Origin: an uncultured Acetatifactor sp.
Lineage (GTDB): Bacteria > Bacillota > Clostridia > Lachnospirales > Lachnospiraceae
DNA length: 42,423 nucleotides
Direction of reading: 5' to 3'
Assembly (NCBI GenBank): GCA_910587755.1
Contig: CAJUNZ010000013.1
Coordinates: forward strand, 1-42,423
Position numbers and translations under genes: made by a program. The notes beneath the pieces are model-generated. The model worked only from the letters and a program-made list of their open reading frames with translations. It was not told the origin of the DNA and made no database searches. Of the stretch, positions 23,401 through 29,508 are shown piece after piece. Every line of letters begins with the position of its first letter. Within the stretch, counting starts at the first letter, position 1.

Positions 23401-25238
23401 CATGTGGTATGGCTGGCACTCACAATCTGTGTCTTAAATGCCCCAGCCCCAATTACGCCTAACTTTTCAGGGTTGGCAAAAACCACATCTCTCAAGCGAT
23501 GACATCCCTGAAATGCTCCGCTTGCAATTGATTCCATAGACTCAGGAATCGTAATCCGCTCCAGATAACAATTGTCCTTAAATGTATTTGCACCAATTGC
23601 CTTAACTGGATATGGACCAATAACCTCCGGCAGGGTCACAGTTGTCATACCCGGATCCATTCCACAATACACCAGACTTCCGTTCTCATCCACCCAGCAG
23701 ACAGCTTTCTTTCCTTCATCATCCACAACAGTCAATTCATATACATATTGGCCTGACGCATCATCAAAGAAACTATAGGCAATTTGATTGTTAGTTGCTG
23801 TCGTATGCAGGTTTGAAGTTTTTAATCCTTTAAAATAAAATGTTTCAGGAACAGTGGTCTTAAAATCATCGAATTCCTGCTGCGAACCAGTAAAGTTTAC
23901 CGTACTGTTGGCAGCCTCAATAAATTTTAAATTTGCACACCCCTGGAATGTGGAAATCGGAACTTCCTGGCTGAATGTAGGCGGGAAAGTAATACTTTCT
24001 AATTCTGCGCAATTCTTAAACACATTGGTGCCTATTAGTGACAATGCCGAATTCTTATCATTAGGCATAAAGTTAATATTTATCAACTTAAGGCATCCCT
24101 CAAACACGGAATCGCCTAATACCTCCACCCCAACTGGAACATTAAATCCGTTTAATGCTATACATCCGTAAAAAGCATAATCTCCAATCACAGACAAATT
24201 CGCATTCCAAGCAATATCAATATTTACCATATTGCGGCATTCTGCAAAAGCTCCTACTCCAATGGTATTTGTACCATTTCCGAGCTTTATACTGTTTAGC
24301 GTACCACATTTATAAAAAGCATAATCCCCAATACCAACCATATTATCCCCAACTTCTAAATAAGTTAGGTTTGTATTTCCTGCAAAAATGCCTCTATCAC
24401 GAGTAGAATAATCTACTGTTCCCTCCACTTCCCATTTTTCTTCTGCCTCCTTCCATGTCAAATATTGATTGCCAATATACCAAACTTCAATATTCTGCAT
24501 TCTTTGTCTAGCACTATCTATCGTACGAATAATATTAGGATGTAAGTTCAAATTCCCATTACTATCATATCTATATGTTATAATTCCATTTTCATAGTTT
24601 AATTTATCAGTTAGACTATCTTCGCCTCCTTCAATATAATAAAACTCACTTGGCAATTTTTCCCCCCAAATAGCACGGTCCTTATAATAGCAAGGATAAT
24701 ACTGATATCCCACTACTACTTCTGTCGTTACACTTTCACCTGTATTAGGATCGATCGTTGTTTGATTTTCTTTAATAGGCACATCAAAATATAAAAAATC
24801 CTTTTTTTTACTTACAGCCACATAACCTTGACCAGTTCCTTTATTATTGCGAAATTGTAAGTAAACATCTTCCATTACATTAGGAATCTCCAAACGGCTT
24901 TCTTCAAGCTCCTGCTTGTTATATTTTAAAATAACAGCTACCAAATCCTGTGCACTGTTATTTTTAGGAGACAGCGCAAATAAAAACTTATTATCACCAG
25001 TCGAGTATATTGTATCATCTTTTGTTATAACAGGTATATTATCTGCTCCATTAACCCCCTGCATATTTTCCTTCAGCGTTCCCCAGTCATCTGGTTTTGT
25101 CCCCTGCGCCTTCAGGCCATCCACCGGTATCGCCGCCACCACCAACGCCGAAATCAGCAGCAGTGTTCCCAGGGTCTTGCGGACTGATCGCTTCAGCCGC
25201 CTCTTCTTTTTCTTGTTTTCCTTCACCGTAGTTGCCAT
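20427..25238 (-). CDS. Large sortase-anchored LRR/InlB-repeat surface protein
   Basis: The 1603-residue protein starts with a basic stretch and a hydrophobic signal segment (about 19-45). BspA-like LRR_5 repeats fill about 260-1020 (motifs such as IGDYAFYKC and IGVGAFAEC). Three Listeria-Bacteroides/InlB B-type repeats span about 1045-1245, each with a GY/F-x-GW or WTPP core. Then come Ser/Pro- and Gly/Ser-rich wall-spanning linkers (about 1250-1400) and a final beta domain. The C-terminus is a complete sorting signal: TPKTG at about 1560-1564, a hydrophobic helix and a Lys/Arg tail. The sortase gene ends seven bases upstream. The DNA from about 22,690 to 25,060 is clearly more AT-rich than both ends, suggesting an imported LRR region. 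Confidence 0.9.
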   Translation of the reverse strand: MATTVKENKKKKRRLKRSVRKTLGTLLLISALVVAAIPVDGLKAQGTKPDDWGTLKENMQGVNGADNIPVITKDDTIYSTGDNKFLFALSPKNNSAQDLVAVILKYNKQELEESRLEIPNVMEDVYLQFRNNKGTGQGYVAVSKKKDFLYFDVPIKENQTTIDPNTGESVTTEVVVGYQYYPCYYKDRAIWGEKLPSEFYYIEGGEDSLTDKLNYENGIITYRYDSNGNLNLHPNIIRTIDSARQRMQNIEVWYIGNQYLTWKEAEEKWEVEGTVDYSTRDRGIFAGNTNLTYLEVGDNMVGIGDYAFYKCGTLNSIKLGNGTNTIGVGAFAECRNMVNIDIAWNANLSVIGDYAFYGCIALNGFNVPVGVEVLGDSVFEGCLKLININFMPNDKNSALSLIGTNVFKNCAELESITFPPTFSQEVPISTFQGCANLKFIEAANSTVNFTGSQQEFDDFKTTVPETFYFKGLKTSNLHTTATNNQIAYSFFDDASGQYVYELTVVDDEGKKAVCWVDENGSLVYCGMDPGMTTVTLPEVIGPYPVKAIGANTFKDNCYLERITIPESMESIASGAFQGCHRLRDVVFANPEKLGVIGAGAFKTQIVSASHTTCPADNNGVSAGDGSTPYEPVKNPVLNFVGPISMDCQAFLYAMSPSENINAGGQDETYITYQSGWPTNLVVQYNKDTGKNTLVDYPTLKDMDSGNKYTSANYAYITPEFEQAARTAANKYVTGSETLTEDESNIISAALNIVLPEGIQDIGRVSKDENGNDFVDEAGNKIDYGLFEYGESKREFGTDVLTGGTVLRKTIVAEGIQDVSADAFKGAKYLKEITFSDKTQTIGDHAFDGCVVLDKVNLPATVTKIGKSPFRGCDILADVNFNGNPQFVCEDALIFETDGNGSHVKLVEYLSGRKPHIVEPSDLEGVTEIYEEAFMGSNIESADLSGSRISTVPASAFQDTSALFTVTLPDSCRTIAKDAFSDSAIRMLRVPNSVSVIHEKAFDDTTGDGLTDKPALTFVCVEGSVAELYAKENGINVRYILPVYTVTFYDTELKKVAEQYVEEGSPFTAPEDLENLPPTVGYTRLTWTPPSGTIVTGDLKVYAKYENLDPSEYQKTVVFYAFDKETVLSTQSVTPGEDAVPPIPPEVEGYGFIGWWPEDLHITDETENPYNLYAQYEKIDSADTKHSVRFIDYDDTVLLTLRVEDGKDAVIPPSLTQSMQNRTGFNFTGWKPLPVNVLEDMDTYAQYSEIPSPSPSTSPGPGQSGSPSPSPGTGSSNTGSGNTGSGNRTATPHTLTVRNGSGSGSYVPGSQIIIVANDPPADQEFGGWTVSPANTAITDTTMSAAIITMPDHDVAVIANYRSKSNGNNGGSTGSGSGSGSGTGGGSSSGGGSGSNRPGSGTDGTTNGGTTVVIDKNGLSNTGVVSATVNGSSDNFTIKITESSAAAEAVLRALLTEYGSIDNIKYFPMDISLYDATGEKKITDTTGLSITITLPLPDSLIPYAGNNKVAGVVNDKLDKLAPKFTTINGVSCITFTAEHFSPYVIYANLNSLSEGGGAVDSTPKTGDGIHPKWFLSIGLACLSFVFFMQKDGGKSRKKQKVKARA

Positions 25239-25245
25239 CTCTTCA

Positions 25246-26439
25246 TTACTCCTTTGCGATTTTCTTCGCTACTACCACAAAACGTCCATCCTTCTCCTGG
25301 TAGTCACAGGTAGAAAGCGTCAGAAGCTGATCCCCATACTCCGCAGTGACTCCCGTGTCATAAAAAGACATGGCCGCCATTTCCTGCATATTAGAGTTGA
25401 ACTCCTGCTCCCCGTTTGCGTCAATAAACTGATAATACTTGAAAACAATTTCATCCTCTTTGTACACCCTGGACCGGAACACATACATAATCTGATAGGT
25501 TCCTTTCTCATAGATGGTGTCAAAGTTTATGTACTGATGCTCTTTATAGTAATCCTCCTCCTGATACAGCTCTAACTTTCCGAACATCTGGCCTGTCTTT
25601 GTGTGATGCCCGTAAAGGATGAAATTTGTACTAGGTTTCAACACATCACAATCCTTATCCATAAATATGGATCCATTCTTGTCGTACTGCTGATTCAGAT
25701 TGTGGTGCAGATAATACTCATTGTCATCCGTCTGCATGACAGGGAAATCTATATTTGTATCGTCAATTTTAACCCATCCAATTAGCTTTTTGTGCTTTAT
25801 TAATAAATTTTTATATTCATCCAGGACTTCCCTGGCCTCCGGCTTCTCATCCAGGGTATACAGAGGACCGGAAGGCTCCGCCACCGCCGCGATCACAGGC
25901 ATCTCTTTCAGCTGACCAAGCTGCTGATAACTGGCTTCCGTCCGGTAATTATAATAGGAATAAACTCCTACATAACCCAGGCTGCATGCCGCCGTCACAG
26001 CACATATCCCAATCAGGAGCTTTCTTCTCTTCTCCCGCTTTCTCAGTTCCTCCTGCACAATTGCATCCAGCGCCTTATCCTCCCTGGCCTGTGCCGGACT
26101 CCTCTGTTTTGACTGAACCTGCTGTCCGGAAGATGCACGTCGGGCGGCGCCGGTTTCCCTTGCAGCCTGCCCTTTCTGTTTCCTCTCCCGAGTTCTGCCC
26201 GAAGAGCCTGGGGATTTCAGCTGTTCCTCCACCTCCTCCAGGAAGTCCTGTCCCAGAAGTGTGAGGAATTTATGCTTTCCGGCCTTCAGCTCCGCCCGCA
26301 GATTCTGCAGGGCTTTCTTATCCTTGTAATCCGTACTGGCGCGCAACTTATCTATCTTTTCTTTATCGCGCTTTGCGCAGGCATAATCCTTCTCGGTGCG
26401 AAACTGCCTGCCCTCCACTACATAAACTTTCTGTGCCAT
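25246..26439 (-). CDS. srtB: Class B sortase
   Basis: This 397-residue membrane-bound transpeptidase cuts a sorting signal and attaches proteins to peptidoglycan. Catalytic residues are in place: His in YGHHT (H278), Cys in TLSTCDY (C378) and Arg in DGRFVVVAKK (R386). The long helix and insert typical of SrtB separate the His and Cys motifs. A transmembrane helix is at about 141-163. The 140-residue N-terminal cytoplasmic part is unusually long, charged and low in complexity (repeated Gln, Arg, Lys, Ala). It sits seven bases before its likely substrate, the TPKTG protein. The start is ATG at 26439 with GGGAAGG just upstream. Confidence 0.92.
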   Translation of the reverse strand: MAQKVYVVEGRQFRTEKDYACAKRDKEKIDKLRASTDYKDKKALQNLRAELKAGKHKFLTLLGQDFLEEVEEQLKSPGSSGRTRERKQKGQAARETGAARRASSGQQVQSKQRSPAQAREDKALDAIVQEELRKREKRRKLLIGICAVTAACSLGYVGVYSYYNYRTEASYQQLGQLKEMPVIAAVAEPSGPLYTLDEKPEAREVLDEYKNLLIKHKKLIGWVKIDDTNIDFPVMQTDDNEYYLHHNLNQQYDKNGSIFMDKDCDVLKPSTNFILYGHHTKTGQMFGKLELYQEEDYYKEHQYINFDTIYEKGTYQIMYVFRSRVYKEDEIVFKYYQFIDANGEQEFNSNMQEMAAMSFYDTGVTAEYGDQLLTLSTCDYQEKDGRFVVVAKKIAKE

Positions 26440-26955
26440 ATACCTTCCCTGATGCTGCTCTTATCCGCTCTCTGCCCGGCAAGACAAATTCTAAAGAACT
26501 AAGGAACTGTCTTTTCGGGACTTCCTCACTGAACGGCGGCAGCCATACCAAATATTTCTCCATCATCACCTTCTATTTTACTCGTTATTAAAATATTTTC
26601 AACCCCTTTTCCATATCTGGTAACATTTCCTGCAAAAAATATACCAAATGTCCCTCTAATACGCTAAAAACAGGCCTGATTTTGTTTATTTTTTTCTTGC
26701 ATACAGCTCCAGAATATGTTATGTTAAAAACAGCGACAAACTCAATAAGCAGGATATTCTATCCACAGGCATTGGTCTGTAGGTTTGTAGTCTCTCATTC
26801 TACCGTTCGGAAATCCCTGCTTAATACCACATACCACAATATGCAGGGAATATTCAGGGGACAGTATCCAGTAACTCTGTGGGCTTTTTGATACTCCTCT
26901 TTTCTCTGCGAAAAAAAGTATAATGTCAAAAGGCATAGATTGCAGAAAGGAAAAC
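26440..26955. other. Divergent 516-bp intergenic region
   Basis: This AT-rich gap separates srtB (minus) and the Rpn-like gene (plus). It holds the srtB promoter candidate and, at 26919-26924, a TATAAT without a good -35 that would place a transcript start just before the Rpn ribosome site (GAAAGGA). I see no convincing gene, IS remnant or RNA in the rest. Confidence 0.5.
26575..26602 (-). promoter_or_regulatory. Probable sigma-A promoter of the sortase/LRR operon
   Basis: The minus strand reads TTGAAA, a 16-bp spacer and TAAAAT, leaving a leader of about 130 nt before srtB. The spacing and -35 are slightly off consensus. Confidence 0.5.
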
Positions 26956-27945
26956 ATGGGAGAAAAGAACAATGCACTGACCGTTTACATGAACAGGTCC
27001 GACAGGATCGGGTCCGTACTGGAGTACTACCTCAAGCGCAGGCTGCCGCAGGACTGGGAGTGTCAGGAAACCCGGGGATTTTATACCATACGCAACGCAT
27101 GCGGAAAGCTCTCCTCCCGGCAGAGGGATTTTGTGGGGAATGCCCGGGCCTGGGGCAGACACTTCCTTCTGGGGTTGGAGCATCAGGAAAATATCGGACT
27201 CACCTTCCCCTGGCGGCTTATGGAGATGGACTGTCTGGCCTATGGGAATGAGATCCAGAAGAATCAGCGGACAAACTCAGCGGACAAAGCCCGCTACAAC
27301 GCAGAGGATGATTTCCAGTACCGCTATAAAAAACAGGACAGGATAACCCCAGTGCTGACTCTCACCCTATATTGGGGCAAAAAACCCTGGAAAGAGCCTT
27401 TATCACTGGCAGACATGATGGCGGACATGGGAACACTGCCCAAAAAGATACAGCAGCTGGCAGGGGATTACAAGGTCCACCTGATCCAGATGCGTTTTAT
27501 CCCAGATGAGGATCTGGCGAAAATGAACTCTGACTTGAAATATGTGCTTGGGATCATGAAATGCACCGGTTCCAGAAAAAGATATGAAGATTACATCTAC
27601 AGGAACAGGGAATTCTTCAGCAGAATCTCCAAAAGCGCTGTGGACGTCATTGACACTTGCACAAGCATCAAGGATATTACAGGCAGTCTCACATACATAT
27701 TTAACCCGGACACCGGAGAGGAGGAAACAGATATGTGCAAAGCATTAAGAGACATTAAAAAACACGCTGAAAGAAAAGGCAAAAGACAGGGTACACTGGA
27801 CACCTTGATTTCCCTGGTAACAGACGGCCTTCTCCAACTGGAGGAAGCCGCAAAACGAGCCGGCCTGTCCAGTTCTGCCTTCTGCGACGAAATGAAGAAG
27901 GCTAACGGGAGCACAATTTTTCACACCACACCCAGGAAACATTGA
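26956..27945 (+). CDS. Rpn-like PD-(D/E)XK nuclease / putative transposase
   Basis: The 329-residue protein resembles the Rpn (YhgA-like) family common in many copies in Lachnospiraceae. These are PD-(D/E)XK nucleases linked to DNA recombination. Family landmarks are an RQRDF segment that supplies the likely catalytic Asp (about residue 60), LLGLEHQENIG with the E-x-Q core, and PVLTLTLYWGKKPW followed by a LADMM segment. The C-terminal region (about 200-329) is helical and more variable. I start it at the ATG at 26956, with GAAAGGA just upstream; the earlier ATG at 26923 lies inside a TATAAT. The chromosomal role is unknown. Confidence 0.75.
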   Translation: MGEKNNALTVYMNRSDRIGSVLEYYLKRRLPQDWECQETRGFYTIRNACGKLSSRQRDFVGNARAWGRHFLLGLEHQENIGLTFPWRLMEMDCLAYGNEIQKNQRTNSADKARYNAEDDFQYRYKKQDRITPVLTLTLYWGKKPWKEPLSLADMMADMGTLPKKIQQLAGDYKVHLIQMRFIPDEDLAKMNSDLKYVLGIMKCTGSRKRYEDYIYRNREFFSRISKSAVDVIDTCTSIKDITGSLTYIFNPDTGEEETDMCKALRDIKKHAERKGKRQGTLDTLISLVTDGLLQLEEAAKRAGLSSSAFCDEMKKANGSTIFHTTPRKH

Positions 27946-27966
27946 CATGCAGCCACGCATACAATA
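27939..27966 (+). promoter_or_regulatory. Sporulation-type (sigma-K/sigma-E-like) promoter candidate
   Basis: An AC dinucleotide, a 17-bp spacer and CATACAATA match the sigma-K pattern AC-N17-CATAnnnTA known from Bacillus. The -10 is also compatible with sigma-E. It lies 34 bp before the Cys/Gly-rich gene. Short patterns like this arise by chance, so support is moderate. Confidence 0.5.
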
Positions 27967-27999
27967 AAGCATAAATAAAGCTTTGGAGGCAAACAAAAA

Positions 28000-28332
28000 A
28001 TGAGTGATCTGACTGCTACTAACTGTGGTTGCAATGATTCCTGTGGGTGCGCAAGCTCCCAGAACGATGGCTGTGGATGCAACAGCTGGATTTGGATTAT
28101 CCTGTTACTGTTCCTTTGCAATGGCAACGGGTGTGGTTGCGGATGCGGCAGCTCCCGCGGCAACAGCTGCGGTTGCGGCGGCGGAATGTTCGGCGGCAAC
28201 GGCGGCGGATGCGAGGCCCTGATCTGGATCCTGCTCCTGTCCTGCTTCTGCGGCGGCAGCTTCTTTGGCGGCAATGGATGCGGATGCGGCTGTGGCAACA
28301 ATAACTGCGGATGCGGGTGCGGCTGCAACTAA
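28000..28332 (+). CDS. Cys/Gly-rich small protein (high-cysteine, chorion-like)
   Basis: The 110-residue protein has 22 cysteines (20%), mostly as repeated GC/CGCG units in four blocks. Two short hydrophobic stretches (WIWIILLLFL at about 30-39 and LIWILLLSCF at about 75-84) separate the blocks. In Lachnospiraceae genomes similar proteins are often labelled as chorion class high-cysteine proteins; their function is unproven. Such composition suits a disulphide-linked structural layer, and the sporulation-type promoter points to the spore coat (inference). Metal binding is an alternative. GGAGG lies ten bases before the ATG. Confidence 0.8.
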   Translation: MSDLTATNCGCNDSCGCASSQNDGCGCNSWIWIILLLFLCNGNGCGCGCGSSRGNSCGCGGGMFGGNGGGCEALIWILLLSCFCGGSFFGGNGCGCGCGNNNCGCGCGCN

Positions 28333-28348
28333 GCACTGACCTGGCTGC

Positions 28349-28380
28349 AGGCTCCCGGCGGAGATTTCCGCCGGGAGCCT
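28349..28380. terminator. Strong 13-bp hairpin after the Cys/Gly-rich gene
   Basis: AGGCTCCCGGCGG and CCGCCGGGAGCCT pair perfectly around the loop AGATTT. No T-run follows, so it may act as a transcript-stabilising 3' hairpin or a weak terminator. Confidence 0.55.
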
Positions 28381-28416
28381 GTCTCCCAATAGCTTCCCAG
28401 TAGAAACACACACATA

Positions 28417-28441
28417 ACCTCCATACACACTACATAGAATA
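28417..28441 (+). promoter_or_regulatory. Second sporulation-type promoter candidate
   Basis: AC, a 14-bp spacer and CATAGAATA lie about 45 bp before the Met-rich gene. The -10 fits CATAnnnTA but the spacer is short. Confidence 0.35.
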
Positions 28442-28485
28442 GAAAAGGATGAAACGAGCTGTTTTTGTCCGGAAAGGAGTGCGTA

Positions 28486-28992
28486 ATGGAGGAACAGGGT
28501 TCAAAGGCAGTCTCCACATTCGACAACATCTTCACCAACAACCGAATCCAGATGCTGAAAATACTTCTCCCCTGGCTTGCGCCTGGGCAGCAAGGAGGCT
28601 TTGCAGTGTACATAAAGCTGTTGGAGCTGCAGTATGCCATGACCTTCCTGCACCGCCACCCGGCGGAACGCCTGTTTGGAAACGGCAGACAACTGTCCGC
28701 CAATTTTCTTCAGGGAGACAATGGGGACACCCTGGAACTTTTGGATGAACTTCTTCCTTTCTCCGGCATCAGGGAGCGGGAAAAGATAGAAAACATGAAG
28801 AACATGATAGCCAACTTTAAAAAAATGCAGGAAATGATGGAAATGATACAGATGATGCAGGAACTTTTCCCCGAGGGAATGGGCGGGGACAATCCCATGG
28901 ACTTTTTCTCCGGCATGTCAGGCATGTCGGGGATGGGTGACATGCCCGACATGTCCTCTCTCTTCCAGATGTTCGGCGGAGGTGATAGCTGA
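28486..28992 (+). CDS. Hypothetical protein with Met-rich C-terminus
   Basis: I do not recognise this 168-residue protein as a named family. The N-terminal half (about 1-95) is a compact, mixed helical region. From about residue 100 it becomes a Met/Lys/Glu helix (NMKNMIANFKKMQEMMEM) and then a Met/Gly/Ser/Asp tail with repeated SGM and DMP steps. It has no signal peptide or membrane helix. The ATG at 28486 follows AAGGAG by seven bases. It is followed 79 bp later by another small gene and lies behind the Cys/Gly-rich gene. A sporulation-related role is possible from context only. Confidence 0.7.
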   Translation: MEEQGSKAVSTFDNIFTNNRIQMLKILLPWLAPGQQGGFAVYIKLLELQYAMTFLHRHPAERLFGNGRQLSANFLQGDNGDTLELLDELLPFSGIREREKIENMKNMIANFKKMQEMMEMIQMMQELFPEGMGGDNPMDFFSGMSGMSGMGDMPDMSSLFQMFGGGDS

Positions 28993-29054
28993 TATTGCAT
29001 AGGCCGCCGCAGTTCCTCTCCTCCAGAGCTTCGACGGAGGTGATAACTGATATC
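28966..29054 (+). repeat. Duplicated gene-end sequence, 58 bp apart
   Basis: The 31 bp at 28966-28996 (CCAGATGTTCGGCGGAGGTG...) recur with few changes at 29024-29054. The first copy encodes the end of the Met-rich protein (QMFGGGDS-stop). The second would encode QSFDGGDN-stop. Both contain GGAGGTGAT, a perfect Shine-Dalgarno string. Confidence 0.6.
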
Positions 29055-29071
29055 AGAAAGGATCATATTTC

Positions 29072-29389
29072 ATGGAAAATAAAGAAAACACTGCCAGTAC
29101 AGAAGAAAACGCCAGGCCCGCATGGATGGAGGATCCCCTGGTAAAGGACATACCTGAAAAAAAGATGCGCTTCCTGGAGGAGCTCTTTACCAGCGGGCAC
29201 GGCAAAAGCCAGAAAGAAATGATGGCTTTCCTGATGCCAATGATGAAAAAAGCAAAGCAGGAAGGCCTCAACTTCACTCCTCAGGAGATGAATGCCGCCA
29301 TAGCCGCCATTCGGAAACACAGCAGCAGGGAAGAATTGCAGCAAATCGACAAAATCCTGGAAAAAAGCAGACAGAACAATTCCCATTAA
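29072..29389 (+). CDS. Small charged hypothetical protein
   Basis: The 105-residue cytoplasmic protein is rich in Lys, Glu and Met. A short acidic N-terminus is followed by predicted helices (KKMRFLEELF, MMAFLMPMMKKAKQEG, MNAAIAAIRKH, QIDKILEKS). No catalytic motif is visible and I know no name for it. The Met-rich helix and the close spacing link it to the preceding Met-rich gene, and the two may interact. AAAGGA lies ten bases before the ATG. A terminator follows seven bases after the stop codon. Confidence 0.7.
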   Translation: MENKENTASTEENARPAWMEDPLVKDIPEKKMRFLEELFTSGHGKSQKEMMAFLMPMMKKAKQEGLNFTPQEMNAAIAAIRKHSSREELQQIDKILEKSRQNNSH

Positions 29390-29395
29390 AAAAAT

Positions 29396-29429
29396 CCAGC
29401 AGGAAAAATCTCTTCCTGCTGGTTTTTTT
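29396..29429. terminator. Bidirectional Rho-independent terminator
   Basis: CCAGCAGGAA and TTCCTGCTGG form a 10-bp stem with a seven-base loop, followed by seven T on the plus strand and by ATTTTTTT on the minus strand. It ends the small-gene cluster and probably also leuS. Confidence 0.9.
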
Positions 29430-29508
29430 GCGGACCAGGCCGGGGCCTGTTTCACACCTGCCCTTCCTGAACAGTTTTCTCAACACACCCAGGGCATATG
29501 AAAATTTT

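Noticed and set aside
26742..26972. Minus-strand frame of 76 codons between srtB and the Rpn-like gene
   Set aside because: It has no ribosome site or domain features and overlaps the Rpn promoter region and start.
28000..28332. Arg/Ala-rich frames overlapping the Cys/Gly-rich gene in other phases
   Set aside because: They arise from the repetitive GGCTGCGG codon pattern; only the Cys/Gly frame has a ribosome site and a complete start-stop structure.
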